DNA of 64,000 bases from Avibacterium sp. 21-586 (GCF_026226775.1 NZ_JAKKOD010000001.1:496001-560000); one strand, 5' to 3'. Counted from the first letter of the stretch, positions 26,468 through 36,716 are shown. A program made the numbers and translations. Notes: generated from the letters alone by a model not told the origin.

Positions 26468-29400
26468 TTAACCGTAGAACTCTACATTCTTAGCTAAAAT
26501 AGAAGTTAACGTTTCACCACTATCCATATTTTGGAAAGTAATCGTGTTGGTATAGACTCCCTCACTATTTTTAAATGATAATGTGTGAGTTTTATCATTC
26601 CAGAGTGCCCCACTATCAGCGATGAATTCTCGCTGTGATTCACCAAAGAGGATAACTTTATCTTTACCCACTTCAAAGTCAGTAATCACATCACGGCCAC
26701 TATTTGTATTTGCCAAGAATACAAATTTATCCGCACCAGTGCCTCCTGTTAACTGATCATTACCCGCTCCACCGATAATAATATCGTTTCCAGCACCTGC
26801 ATTAATGACATCATTACCACCATCACTACGCTGATCATCAAGTAGGTTTTGCCAATTTTCTCTCACATATTCATTAAATTGCTCAGAGGAAACGGCTTGC
26901 CCATCATTTTGCGTCCATTTCAAGAACTGAATTAGACCTTCAGCACCCATTCCATCATGATTTGAAGAAGTATAGTTGAATCTTGCTCCATTATCATACC
27001 AAGATAGGTTATCTGAATTGAGCGTATCACCAAAAATAATATCGTCTCCCGCACCAGCATTAATTACATCACCAGAAACATTCAAGTTAATGGTTTCAAC
27101 TGTACCTTTCTCTAATGCAGCATCTAACTCAGCTGAGGTTCGAATTGCTGCAGAATCTCCAGTGTAACCATTCAAATTAACACCACGAGATTGAACAGGA
27201 ATACCATCATAATAAGTGCCACCTTGAAGATGAAGCGACTCATAATCTAATATACTGTCAGTTGCAGTATTATCAAAGAAGTCTAAAATGTTAGAAGACA
27301 CTCTATGAGCAAAACCAACCGCATGGACTTTTGAGATTTGCGATAAATGAGCATATTCATCAAATGCTTCATTAAATGCATTCTGGAATAATTGCCCATT
27401 CATTGACGTTGGTAATGTTGTATTCCCTGCTCTTATATATGACGTTGGCTGACCATCAGTAATGAAGTAAGTAATATTTTCATAATTATTATTTTGCTGT
27501 GTAAACCAAGCCGTGGCCTTAGCAAAAGCATCATCATACGATGTCATACCACCATCTTCTAGTCGATAAATCCGATCTACTAAACGATCAACATTATCTA
27601 TCGTTAAATCTTTAATCTCTATCCAATTTCTTGCATAGCTAGCAAAAGATACAAGGCTCACGTTAACTTTTCCATCGTGATTTGCAAGATCATAGGCAAG
27701 TTTTCTTAATGATGCTTTTGCCATATCCATATCACGTTCCATACTGCTTGATGTATCAATGAGAATAACCGCATTGTAGTCTTTACCTTTAGTGATAATG
27801 GTTTCGTAACCACCTCTATCACCGATAAGAACATCATTACCACTTGCTCCATTGATTGTATCAGAGTCATTAGTACCAATAGTCGTTTTACCAGCTGCTA
27901 CACCATTAATAGTTAACGTTAATTTCGCAGCACTAGTATCTCCATCATTGTCTGTAATATGATAATTAAAGGTCTCGGTTAATGCCTGCCCCTCTCCCAA
28001 TACTTTTACTGCTGCATTATTGTGATTTAATGTGTAAGAATAAGTACCATCCGCATTTACATGAATAGTACCATAACGACCTACGCTACTTCCTGTTAAG
28101 GATGTAACGATAGAATCAGCGCCTAACTGATCATTTGTGAGTAAGTTTCCTTCCACATTAGCATCATTTGACATCAAACTATTACTATCATTATTAGCAA
28201 TTGGTGCACTATCCTGAATTGTGATATCCAATGTATCAGTAATCACATTACCAGCTGTATCACGAACAACAACGGCAAAGCTATCTTTAACTTCTCCACG
28301 AGAATGATCTTGTGCTTTTTGACCTTCAATATAGGCATAGGTAATCATACCCGACTGATTATTATAACCAGTAATCATCAATTTGCCTTTATCTGTCACA
28401 ACAGTAACAGGGGTCGCTGTTGTTGCATTGGTGATGTCTTTGCCACCAATAGTGACACTAGCAATGCCTCCTGCATCACTTACATTAATACCACGCACAA
28501 TCGTACTACCTGAGGCCTCAACAACGCTACCCTCTGTAATAGATAAAACAGGCGCGATAGTATCTATACTACCCGGATCTGTTGCAGTTGCATTATTTCC
28601 AGCTGCACTTGTTACTTTTGCAGTTGCTTGATAGATACCATCAGCCATAGGATTTGGTACATCAACTGAATAAGTTCCACCTGTTCTCACTGTCGTATTA
28701 AATGTCTGGCTAACACCTTTACTATCTACCACAGTAATAGTAACTACAGAACCTACTGGCGCATTAGTTGTCCCTGTAATAGTTGGAGTATTATCCCGAG
28801 TATTATCTGGCGCACTCACTGTAACAACTGGACGTTCTAATTCTGTTAATGCGGTTCTATCAATATCAACAGCTATATTTCCAGCTCTATCAACAACCGT
28901 TGCACGGAAATCATAAGCTTTGCCATCGTTCCAATTTTGACCTGCAGGAACTTGTACAGCCCACTCACCATTGTCAGACACTCTTGTATTATAAGTACCT
29001 ACAACAACATTACCATCTAATGCTTGCACTGTAACAAGCTGGCCTTTCTCTGCATCAGTCGTACCGCTAACTGTAAAACCGTGTGCTTTATCCGCACCAT
29101 TAATCGTCGCATACCCATCTCGGCCTTCAATGACTTGGTTTTCACCTGCAATATGATTAATATCTATAGTCGCAACCTTATCAACTGTATAAGGTCTTTC
29201 TGCCGTAACGGTATTTGTATTACCCGCAGCATCTCTCGTTGTAATGCTTGCATCTACAACTTTGTTGCCATCTGCAACGAGATCTGAGCCTTTTACATTA
29301 GCCGTAAAGTTACCACGTGAATCCACTGTAGCGGTGTATTCTTTACCATTTACAATTAGCGTAACAACATCACCTTGGCTAAATTCACCTGTTACTTTAC

Positions 29401-32400
29401 CAGTCACTGGAACATTATTAGATGCAGATTCTACTTTGTTTACCACATCATCGGTTGCTACTTTTGTAATCACTAATTGAGTATTCGGCCCTGTCAGATC
29501 GGTTCTTGTTCCCCAATCGGCATCAAAGTTAGTATTACCTGCTCTATCTGAAACTGTCGCTCTGAAGCTATAGGATTTACCATCTTTCACCCAGTCTGAG
29601 TTTGCAGGAATTTCAACAGTCCAAGCACCATCTACAACTGTTGTTGTAAACGTAGCTACTTTTACTCTGCCATCCCAAGCTTGTAAAGTTACTGTTTGAC
29701 CATCTTCCGCATCGGTGACACCACTCACATTAAAACCATCGGCTTTGTCTTTTGCATTGATCGTTGCATAGTTATGACGATCTACTGGACCTTGGTCCTC
29801 TCCAGCTATATGATTAATGTCTATGTTAACTTGTGTATCAATAACATAATCTCTTGTTGCAGTAGCTGTACTTGTATTACCTACCGCATCTGTCGTTGTA
29901 ATTCGGGCATCCACAACTTTGTCACCATCAGCTGCAAGATCTGAACCTTTTACATTAGCTGTAAAATTACCATTTGCATCTACCTGAGCTGTATATTCTT
30001 TACCATTTACAGTTAGAGTAACAACATCACCTTGGCTAAATTCACCCGTTACTTTTCCTGTCACAGGAACATTAGCAGATGTTGATTCTGCTTTGTTTAC
30101 TACATCATCGGTTGCTACTTTCGTGATCGCTAATTGAGTATCTGGCCCTGTCAGATCGGTTCTTGTTCCCCAATCGGCATCAAAGTTAGTATTACCTGCT
30201 CTATCTGAAACTGTTGCTCTAAAGCTATAAGATTTACCATCTTTCACCCAGTCAGAGTTTGCAGGAATTTCAACAGTCCAAGCACCATCTACAACTGTCG
30301 TTGTAAACGTAGCTACTTTTACTCTGCCATCCCAAGCCTGTAAAGTGACTGTTTGACCATCTTCTGCATCGGTTACACCACTGACATTGAAGCCATCAGC
30401 TTTGTCTTTTGCACTAATCGTTGCATAGTTATGGCGATCTACTGGACCTTGATCTTCACCAGCTATGTGATTAATGTCTATGTTAACTTGCGTATCAACA
30501 GAGTAAGCTCTTGTGGCAGTGACTGTTGCTGTATTTCCTGCTACATTTGTGGTGGTAATTCTTGCATCAACAACCTTATCACCATCAGCGACAAGATCTG
30601 AACCTTTTACATTTGCCGTAAAGTTACCTTGCACATCAACTGTTGCCGTATATTCTTTACCATTCACTGTTAATGTTACTACGTCACCTGCTTGGTAATC
30701 GCCAGTCACTTTCCCAGTAACAGGAACATTATTTGCTCTTGATTCAGCTCCGTTAACCAGATCATCTGTTGCCACTTTAGTTATTGTCAATGTAGTTACT
30801 GGAGCTGCAATATTGGTTGCTGCAGTCACATCTACATCTATACCGACATTTCCTGCAGTATTTACGGCTGTCGCTTCAAAACTGTATGGTTTACCATCCA
30901 CCCAAGGCTTTCCTGCTGGAATATTAACAGTCCAATGGCCGTTATTAACTGTTGCAGTATAAGTATCAATAACAGTATTATTATCGATCACTTTAAGAGT
31001 AATAATTTTGCCATTTTCAAGATCAGTCGTTCCTCTTACCTCAAAGCCATTTGCTTTATCTGAAGCATTAATAATTGCATAACCATCAATACCTTCTTTA
31101 ACCTGATCTTCCCCAGCAATATGAGTAATATCCACTAATGGCTTAACAGTATCAATGATTGCACTGTCTGATCCTTGTTTTGTTGTATTACCAGCTGGGT
31201 CAACAATAACGGATGTAACAGTAATTGTTTTTCCATCTTGAGGAGCTGGGAACGAGGTTGTCACATAACCTTTCGATTTATCTTCTGCGGTGACAGTGAT
31301 GTCTTTAGTTACTCCATCAGAAGTCACTTTAACAACATCACCGACATTAGTTGTATCTTTATTAAAGCTTACTTTAACATCAACATCACCATTCAATTCT
31401 GTACCATTAATAAAACCATCATTATTAATATCTTCTGTTATTTCAACAACAGGGGCATTACCTAAATTAGGAACAATTTGATCTACTTGAGTTGTATCAC
31501 TACCTGGTTCGCTGACATTACCTTCTTTATCCGTTACAGTGGCAGTAACCGTAACAGTGCCTTCTGTTGGAATATGTGCAGGAGGAATAGTTACATCAAC
31601 ACCATTATTAATATCATCTTCGGTTAATGTTTTTGTTACATCAGGTTTACCATCACCGTTAGTATCAACATCTAATTTATCTCCTGGTTTAGCATCAGTT
31701 GGAGGTGTGATATGTGCAATAACACCATTATCCACTTCCTCTTTGTTAAGATGCTCATCACCACCATCACGAATCTCTACAATAGGTTTACTTGGCGCAA
31801 GGGTATCAATCAATGCACTGTCTGTATCAGGAGCGCTTTGGTTACCTGCTTGATCAATTAACCAAGTTTTCACAGTAAGGGTTTTCCCTTCACCAGGGTT
31901 ATTAACATTTGGTACATCAATAACTTTATTATTAATATCTGTAGTTGTTAATGTTTTCGTAAAATCAACTGAACCATCACCATTAGTATCTACATAGAGA
32001 GTATCACCAGCTTTTGCTGTCGTTGGTAAGGTTACTTTTACATCAATATCACCATTTAATTCAACTTTATTGATTACACCGTCATTATTAATATCTTCCG
32101 TGATTTCGATGGTTGGATTGGCTGGTGTTGTCGCTAAAATAATTGCTTTATCATTGACTGGATCTGCACTATTCGCACCATCTGTCAGAGTAGCAGAAGT
32201 TACAAACTCAGTGTTATTTGCTGGTGCATTAAATTGCACATTGATATAACCAGCATCAACCTGTTCTTTCGTTAACGTGATAACTTGCTCTGTATTGTCT
32301 GTACCGGTGATCGTTAATACATCGCCCTCTACAGCACCTTTAACAAGGGCCACTTTAACTGTAAGCTGGTTATCTTGCGGCAATTCTTTAGCATTAATAA

Positions 32401-32806
32401 AACCATCATTATTAGTATCACTGACAATCTCAATAGCTAATTGTTTTTCGATATAAGGACGAACTGTAATAGAAGCATACCCATTAGTGCTCATATTCTC
32501 AGCGCCATCAACAAAATAGCCATATACACTATAGCCAACATTTAAACCTGTTGGTATATTTCTTTCAAAAGTAATAAAGCCTTGATCAAGTTGTTGTGCT
32601 GTTAATTTTGTTCCTATAGGATACTGCTCATCAGGAAATTGCATATATAGCCTGTCACCAGCATAGAGCTCATTTTTGTCTAATACGACTTTTATCGTTA
32701 ATTTTTCACCTAACTCGTTTTGGGTTATAAGACCATCTCCATTACTATCATTAACAATAGTGACTACTGGTGGCATAGGCGCATGAATATCTTTTCCAAT
32801 GTACAT
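26468..32806 (-). CDS. giant RTX adhesin with Ig-like repeats, VWA domain and type I secretion signal
   Basis: Predicted surface or released adhesin of 2112 residues. Residues 1-550: Ig-like repeats carrying EF-hand-like loops (first at 20-31). About 550-1370: repeats of the INHIAGEDQ type, including near-identical 219-residue units. About 1535-1640: VCBS/cadherin-like domain (ANNDSNSLM, DGTYSYTLN). About 1675-1870: von Willebrand A domain with MIDAS residues DTSSS, the Thr of GGMTSYDD and ITDGQP. About 1915-2030: RTX nonapeptides (INAGAGNDIIIGGAGNDQLTGG). The C-terminal FVFLANTNSGRDVITDFEVGKDKVILF is a type I secretion target. AAGGA precedes the ATG. No N-terminal signal or LapA-type retention module is seen. 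Export probably uses the HlyD/ABC pair at 62-64 kb. USS cores are absent from the gene. Confidence 0.92.
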   Translation of the reverse strand: MYIGKDIHAPMPPVVTIVNDSNGDGLITQNELGEKLTIKVVLDKNELYAGDRLYMQFPDEQYPIGTKLTAQQLDQGFITFERNIPTGLNVGYSVYGYFVDGAENMSTNGYASITVRPYIEKQLAIEIVSDTNNDGFINAKELPQDNQLTVKVALVKGAVEGDVLTITGTDNTEQVITLTKEQVDAGYINVQFNAPANNTEFVTSATLTDGANSADPVNDKAIILATTPANPTIEITEDINNDGVINKVELNGDIDVKVTLPTTAKAGDTLYVDTNGDGSVDFTKTLTTTDINNKVIDVPNVNNPGEGKTLTVKTWLIDQAGNQSAPDTDSALIDTLAPSKPIVEIRDGGDEHLNKEEVDNGVIAHITPPTDAKPGDKLDVDTNGDGKPDVTKTLTEDDINNGVDVTIPPAHIPTEGTVTVTATVTDKEGNVSEPGSDTTQVDQIVPNLGNAPVVEITEDINNDGFINGTELNGDVDVKVSFNKDTTNVGDVVKVTSDGVTKDITVTAEDKSKGYVTTSFPAPQDGKTITVTSVIVDPAGNTTKQGSDSAIIDTVKPLVDITHIAGEDQVKEGIDGYAIINASDKANGFEVRGTTDLENGKIITLKVIDNNTVIDTYTATVNNGHWTVNIPAGKPWVDGKPYSFEATAVNTAGNVGIDVDVTAATNIAAPVTTLTITKVATDDLVNGAESRANNVPVTGKVTGDYQAGDVVTLTVNGKEYTATVDVQGNFTANVKGSDLVADGDKVVDARITTTNVAGNTATVTATRAYSVDTQVNIDINHIAGEDQGPVDRHNYATISAKDKADGFNVSGVTDAEDGQTVTLQAWDGRVKVATFTTTVVDGAWTVEIPANSDWVKDGKSYSFRATVSDRAGNTNFDADWGTRTDLTGPDTQLAITKVATDDVVNKAESTSANVPVTGKVTGEFSQGDVVTLTVNGKEYTAQVDANGNFTANVKGSDLAADGDKVVDARITTTDAVGNTSTATATRDYVIDTQVNIDINHIAGEDQGPVDRHNYATINAKDKADGFNVSGVTDAEDGQTVTLQAWDGRVKVATFTTTVVDGAWTVEIPANSDWVKDGKSYSFRATVSDRAGNTNFDADWGTRTDLTGPNTQLVITKVATDDVVNKVESASNNVPVTGKVTGEFSQGDVVTLIVNGKEYTATVDSRGNFTANVKGSDLVADGNKVVDASITTRDAAGNTNTVTAERPYTVDKVATIDINHIAGENQVIEGRDGYATINGADKAHGFTVSGTTDAEKGQLVTVQALDGNVVVGTYNTRVSDNGEWAVQVPAGQNWNDGKAYDFRATVVDRAGNIAVDIDRTALTELERPVVTVSAPDNTRDNTPTITGTTNAPVGSVVTITVVDSKGVSQTFNTTVRTGGTYSVDVPNPMADGIYQATAKVTSAAGNNATATDPGSIDTIAPVLSITEGSVVEASGSTIVRGINVSDAGGIASVTIGGKDITNATTATPVTVVTDKGKLMITGYNNQSGMITYAYIEGQKAQDHSRGEVKDSFAVVVRDTAGNVITDTLDITIQDSAPIANNDSNSLMSNDANVEGNLLTNDQLGADSIVTSLTGSSVGRYGTIHVNADGTYSYTLNHNNAAVKVLGEGQALTETFNYHITDNDGDTSAAKLTLTINGVAAGKTTIGTNDSDTINGASGNDVLIGDRGGYETIITKGKDYNAVILIDTSSSMERDMDMAKASLRKLAYDLANHDGKVNVSLVSFASYARNWIEIKDLTIDNVDRLVDRIYRLEDGGMTSYDDAFAKATAWFTQQNNNYENITYFITDGQPTSYIRAGNTTLPTSMNGQLFQNAFNEAFDEYAHLSQISKVHAVGFAHRVSSNILDFFDNTATDSILDYESLHLQGGTYYDGIPVQSRGVNLNGYTGDSAAIRTSAELDAALEKGTVETINLNVSGDVINAGAGDDIIFGDTLNSDNLSWYDNGARFNYTSSNHDGMGAEGLIQFLKWTQNDGQAVSSEQFNEYVRENWQNLLDDQRSDGGNDVINAGAGNDIIIGGAGNDQLTGGTGADKFVFLANTNSGRDVITDFEVGKDKVILFGESQREFIADSGALWNDKTHTLSFKNSEGVYTNTITFQNMDSGETLTSILAKNVEFYG
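29145..31120. repeat. tandem repeats of 657 bp inside the adhesin gene
   Basis: Marker sequences recur at exact 657-bp intervals: GATCTGARCCTTTTAC at 29281, 29938 and 30595, and the ATATGATTAAT region at about 29152, 29809 and 30466, with a fourth more diverged copy near 31116 (654 bp on). The halves at 29491-29840 and 30148-30497 are nearly identical at DNA level. Each unit encodes 219 residues (two Ig-like folds). Confidence 0.88.
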
Positions 32807-32854
32807 TAATCATTTCCTTAGTATAAAATAGGTTGAACTTAATTTGCCGAAACA

Positions 32855-32882
32855 ATAATATCCATTAAATTGCATACATCAA
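32855..32882 (-). promoter_or_regulatory. possible promoter of the adhesin gene
   Basis: On the minus strand TTGATG, a 16-bp spacer and TATTAT resemble a sigma-70 promoter about 50 bp upstream of the adhesin start. Based on motif match only. Confidence 0.4.
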
Positions 32883-32911
32883 AGATACAATCGACAAATA
32901 AATATTTGATA

Positions 32912-32956
32912 CATTTTTTTGCTTACATCGACAGGTCTTTTTTAAGCAAAAAAATG
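32912..32956. repeat. 14-bp inverted repeat between yfeD and the adhesin
   Basis: CATTTTTTTGCTTA and its exact complement TAAGCAAAAAAATG flank a 17-base loop. It may act as the terminator of the yfe operon or as a regulatory structure upstream of the adhesin promoter. Confidence 0.6.
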
Positions 32957-33166
32957 CATAAAACACATCCCCATTATATCATTTTTATAAAAAAGTTAGA
33001 AGCCGATTTATATGATCGAAATCAATAATAGTTCTAATAAAAGAGAAAAATATACCAATTTGAAATAACAATCGCGTGTAATTATTGTTCGATAAGCATT
33101 TGTAAGATAGGATAAGATCTAGACGACAGGCTACCATACAAATCAAACTTGGATAGTAAAAATACC

Positions 33167-34015
33167 TCATTGTTCACTGCACTTTTTATAGCTACTATAT
33201 CGGGTATAAATCAAGGCTAATAGAAATATCAGAGCTTGCAATAGGATAATCGTTGGTGCCGTTGCTGCATCAAGATGATAACTGATAATCACGCCAAGAA
33301 AACTGCTTATTGTGGAACTTACAATAGCAATCAAGAGCATTTTATTAAAATTTTTACTCAGCACATAAGCGGTGATCCCAGGTGAAATCAGCATTGCAGT
33401 TACCAAGATAATCCCCACCACTTGCATTGTGCTGATAATTGTTAAAGCAAGTAAAAAAAGCAAACTATAATGTAATTTCTTTGGTGAAAGCCCAATTACT
33501 CGTAAGTGGTTTGGATCAAAGCAGAAAAGGAGAAAGTCTTGCTTTTTCAGTAAGATAATTAAGAAAACAAGGACGGCAATAATCAACGTTTGCATCAATT
33601 CTTGCGGTGTAATGCCTAATAAATTACCGAACAAAATATGAGAAAGGTGCTGTTCTGTTTCCACTTTGCTGAATAACACCAATCCCAGCGCGAACATTCC
33701 TGAAAAAATAATGCCCATTACGGTGTCTTCCTTAATTCGACTGTGGGATTTTAAATAGCCAATGCCGAATGCACACAATAAGCCTGAAACTAGCGCACCG
33801 ATGGCTAAAGGAATGCTTGCCACATAAGCTAACACGATGCCCGGTAAAACCGAATGGGAAATGGCATCGCCCATTAGCGACCAGCCTTTTAAAATCAAGA
33901 AACAAGAAAGCACGGCACAAATCACCGCAATGATTAACGCCATAAACAAGGCATTTTGCATAAAGGGATAACTGAGCGGCTCAAACCACCAATTCGCGAA
34001 ATCAACCCAGCTCAT
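33167..34015 (-). CDS. yfeD: iron/manganese ABC transporter permease
   Basis: Second membrane subunit of the YfeABCD/SitABCD metal importer, 282 residues with about eight hydrophobic helices (ABC-3 family). The family motif ILKGWSLMGDAISHSVLPGIVLAY is at residues about 41-64, followed by VKTE-like loop LKSHSRIKEDTVMGIIFSGMFALGLVLFSK. Its start overlaps the end of yfeC by 14 bases, so the two are coupled. It is the last gene of a four-gene operon running yfeA-B-C-D on the minus strand. Confidence 0.9.
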   Translation of the reverse strand: MSWVDFANWWFEPLSYPFMQNALFMALIIAVICAVLSCFLILKGWSLMGDAISHSVLPGIVLAYVASIPLAIGALVSGLLCAFGIGYLKSHSRIKEDTVMGIIFSGMFALGLVLFSKVETEQHLSHILFGNLLGITPQELMQTLIIAVLVFLIILLKKQDFLLFCFDPNHLRVIGLSPKKLHYSLLFLLALTIISTMQVVGIILVTAMLISPGITAYVLSKNFNKMLLIAIVSSTISSFLGVIISYHLDAATAPTIILLQALIFLLALIYTRYSSYKKCSEQ

Positions 34016-34865
34016 TATGTTGCTCCTTATTGGCGGCGCGCTTATGGCGTAAAATACCGTATTTTGGGGAAAGGAAAAAGGCGCTCAAGAAAAGTGCGGT
34101 CTGAAAACAGACAATTAACCCGCCTGTTGCACCATCTAAATAATAGCTGATGTACACACCAAATATACTGCTACTTATGCCAAGACTCACCGCAATGATC
34201 ACTAAGGTTTTAAAGCGATCTGTAAGCAAATATGCCGTTGCGCCTGGTGTGATGACCATTGCGATCACTAAAATTGCGCCAACGGTTTGCAAGGCTGCTA
34301 CCACACAAGCGCTTAATAAGGTGAAAAATAATATTTTGTAATAGAGTGGCGACAGCCCCACGGCGGAAGCTTGCATTTCATCAAAAAAGACTAATAACAG
34401 ATCTTTCCAAAAAATCAGCAATAACACAAAACAAATGCTGATAATAATTGTCACTTGCCAAATATCTTCCGTTGAAATGCCTAGAATGTTGCCTAATACA
34501 ATATCTTGCACATTAATAGCGGTGGGATTGAGGGAAATGATAAATAATCCGAGGGCAAAAAAGGTGGTAAAAATAAAACCGATCACCGCATCTTGACGTA
34601 AATTGGACAAGGATTTCACCCAGAGAATAGAAAGTGCGGCTAGAATTCCTGAAAAAAACGCACCAATCACATAAGGAAAAGAAAAGGCATAGGCAATGGC
34701 AACGCCGGGGACAACCGAATGAGAAAGCGCATCACCAATTAATGACCAGCCTTTCAGCATTAAATAAGCGGATAAAAAAGCACAAATACCGCCCACCATT
34801 GCGCTTAACACAAAGGCGTTAATCATATAATCATACTGGAAAGGTTCTAATAATAAGGCGATCAT
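34002..34865 (-). CDS. yfeC: iron/manganese ABC transporter permease
   Basis: First membrane subunit of the metal importer, 287 residues, ABC-3 family. It carries the same hallmark as yfeD ([25 protein letters not shown], residues about 36-60) and the loop [28 protein letters not shown]. Sharing of these motifs shows yfeC and yfeD are paralogues that form the heterodimeric channel. Its ATG overlaps the yfeB stop by four bases. Identification of the family is firm; the metal preference (iron versus manganese) rests on resemblance of the binding protein to YfeA. Confidence 0.9.
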   Translation of the reverse strand: MIALLLEPFQYDYMINAFVLSAMVGGICAFLSAYLMLKGWSLIGDALSHSVVPGVAIAYAFSFPYVIGAFFSGILAALSILWVKSLSNLRQDAVIGFIFTTFFALGLFIISLNPTAINVQDIVLGNILGISTEDIWQVTIIISICFVLLLIFWKDLLLVFFDEMQASAVGLSPLYYKILFFTLLSACVVAALQTVGAILVIAMVITPGATAYLLTDRFKTLVIIAVSLGISSSIFGVYISYYLDGATGGLIVCFQTALFLSAFFLSPKYGILRHKRAANKEQHNELG

Positions 34866-35779
34866 TGGCTTTTCTCTTTGTCAGTACGACAGGGGCAATC
34901 TTCCACATTACAATCACGCACAATCGGCGCAGGCGGATCGTTTTTCGTTTGTCCGTAAAATACGGCGGGCAGTTCATCATCGGTAAGCACCGTTACGGTG
35001 CGCTCATCTTCATCATCGTGCAAATCGCGTCCGCTCAGTTTCACGTTACGCAATACGCCACCGAAAACGTGTTCTAAATTTTGTTGGGTAAAGGTGGTGG
35101 CGGTGCTACCTTGCGCAAGCACGGTGCGATTAATCATAATCACTTGATCGCAATAATCTGGCACAGCCCCTAAATTATGAGTAGAAACTAAAATTAAATA
35201 GCCTTCTTCACGCAAGTTGGCAAGCAAATTCATAATCGCCGCTTCCGTTTGCACATCAACGCCGGTGAAAGGTTCATCAAGCAGAATAATTTTACTTTTT
35301 TGTGCCAGTGCACGCGCCAGAAAAACACGTTTTTTCTGCCCACCGGAAAGTTCGCCAATTTGACGCTGTGCAAGGTGCGCGATATTTAACCGCTCCATTG
35401 CAAGCTGGACTTCTTGTTTATCAAGTGCGGTGGGAATCCTGAGCAAATTCATATAGCCATAACGTCCCATCATCACCACATCGTAAACGGATACGGGAAA
35501 TTGCCAATCCACTTCTTCACTTTGTGGTACATAGGCAATTAAATTTTGCTTTAACGCTTTCTTAATCGGCTGATGGCAAAGCAACACTTGCCCTTGTTGA
35601 GGTTTTACCAAGCCCATTAAACTTTTGAATAAAGTGGATTTTCCACTACCATTCACCCCCACTAAAGCACAGGTTGTGCCGCCTTGTAGCTGAAAAGACA
35701 CATTATGAATGGCGGTGTGTCCGTTGTTATAACGAACAGTTACGTCCTGTATTTCAATAGTGGGCTGATTATTGGGCAT
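34862..35779 (-). CDS. yfeB: iron/manganese ABC transporter ATPase
   Basis: ATP-hydrolysing subunit of the metal importer, 305 residues. Walker [11 protein letters not shown]-loop [11 protein letters not shown], signature [15 protein letters not shown], Walker [13 protein letters not shown] and H-loop STHN are all present. The ATG at 35779 overlaps the end of yfeA and has AAGGATTTGAAA before it; a TTG five codons upstream would also be in frame but lacks a site. The C-terminus runs about 45 residues past the usual fold into an acidic, Cys-containing tail (DCNVEDCPC) that could bind metal. Confidence 0.92.
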   Translation of the reverse strand: MPNNQPTIEIQDVTVRYNNGHTAIHNVSFQLQGGTTCALVGVNGSGKSTLFKSLMGLVKPQQGQVLLCHQPIKKALKQNLIAYVPQSEEVDWQFPVSVYDVVMMGRYGYMNLLRIPTALDKQEVQLAMERLNIAHLAQRQIGELSGGQKKRVFLARALAQKSKIILLDEPFTGVDVQTEAAIMNLLANLREEGYLILVSTHNLGAVPDYCDQVIMINRTVLAQGSTATTFTQQNLEHVFGGVLRNVKLSGRDLHDDEDERTVTVLTDDELPAVFYGQTKNDPPAPIVRDCNVEDCPCRTDKEKSQ

Positions 35780-36656
35780 TTTCAAATCCTTCAATAATGG
35801 TCGAAATGGTGGTGTTGAGCAAATCTAAATAAGTGGGAACTGGCCCTTTGGCGTTGGAAAGAGAATCCACATAGAGTACACCACCATAATGAATTTGGCT
35901 TTCTTTCGCCACTTGTTGTGCAGGCTTTGGTGAAATGGTGCTTTCGCTGAAAATCACCGGAATCTGATGTTGGCGAATTAAATCAATCAGTTTACGTACT
36001 TGTTGTGGCGTGCCTTGCTGTTCAGCATTGACTGCCCAAAGATAAACTTCATTAAAACCATAATCTTGCGCTAAATAACTAAATGCCCCTTCAGAAGTGG
36101 CAAGCCAGCGCTGTGCTTGGGGAATTTTGTCCAATTTAGGGCGAAGTGTGTTATCTAAAGTGCGGATCTTTTTGGCGTAATTTTCTGCATTTTGGCGGTA
36201 AGTTTCGGCATTTTGTGGATCATATTTGATCAGCGCATTTTTGATATTTTCTACATAAATTAACGCATTGCTTGGCGACATCCACGCGTGAGGATTAGGG
36301 ATCTTTTTCTCGCCATTTTCTGCGATAAAAATAGGCTGAATACCTTCTGTCACCACTACCGCGGGCTTATCTTGCACATTTTGAAAAAAACGCTCAAACC
36401 ATCGTTCTAAGTTTAACCCGTTCCATAGCACAAGATCTGCCGACTGCGCTTTGACAATATCTTTGGGGGTTGGCTGATAACCGTGAATTTCTGCCCCTGG
36501 CTTAGTTATGGATTCCACACTGGCCGCATCACCTGCAATATTTTGTGCCATATCTTGAATAATAGTAAAAGTGGTAACCACTTTGAATTTAGCATAGCTT
36601 ACACTGCTAAAAAGTATTGCAGTAGCAAAGCTGATAGTGGCGAAATGTTTCAACAT
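35769..36656 (-). CDS. yfeA: periplasmic iron/manganese-binding protein
   Basis: Solute-binding protein (cluster A-I, ZnuA-like) that captures divalent iron or manganese in the periplasm. A cleavable signal peptide ([22 protein letters not shown]) is followed by [40 protein letters not shown], nearly the YfeA/SitA sequence. Metal ligands expected from the family are visible: His in EIHGYQPTP, His in NPHAWMSP, Glu in [11 protein letters not shown] and Asp near the C-terminus in LYVDSL. Length 295. First gene of the operon, 77 bp downstream of tusE, with a Fur-like sequence upstream. Confidence 0.93.
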   Translation of the reverse strand: MLKHFATISFATAILFSSVSYAKFKVVTTFTIIQDMAQNIAGDAASVESITKPGAEIHGYQPTPKDIVKAQSADLVLWNGLNLERWFERFFQNVQDKPAVVVTEGIQPIFIAENGEKKIPNPHAWMSPSNALIYVENIKNALIKYDPQNAETYRQNAENYAKKIRTLDNTLRPKLDKIPQAQRWLATSEGAFSYLAQDYGFNEVYLWAVNAEQQGTPQQVRKLIDLIRQHQIPVIFSESTISPKPAQQVAKESQIHYGGVLYVDSLSNAKGPVPTYLDLLNTTISTIIEGFENAQ

Positions 36657-36716
36657 AAATCCCCTTTAAATGAACGCTGTCTCCCTTATTATAAAGATGA
36701 ATTGACTTCAGGTAAA

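Larger units (their letters stand above)
32807..33166. other. non-coding region upstream of the adhesin
   Basis: 360 bp between yfeD and the adhesin, both on the minus strand. It contains a possible adhesin promoter (32855-32882) and a long inverted repeat (32912-32956). I see no gene: the open frame at 32985-33170 has no ribosome-binding site or family resemblance. Confidence 0.6.

Noticed and set aside
29145-31120. Regular repeats as a possible CRISPR array
   Set aside because: The period is 657 bp and lies within an open coding frame; no short repeat-spacer pattern exists anywhere in the window.
27000-31900. Many open frames on the plus strand antisense to the adhesin
   Set aside because: They are shadows of the repetitive codon pattern (Asn/Asp/Thr/Val-rich repeats), recur with the repeats, and lack ribosome-binding sites.
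32985-33170. 61-residue frame upstream of the adhesin as a lost N-terminus
   Set aside because: No frame continuity, no ribosome-binding site and no resemblance to adhesin or retention domains.
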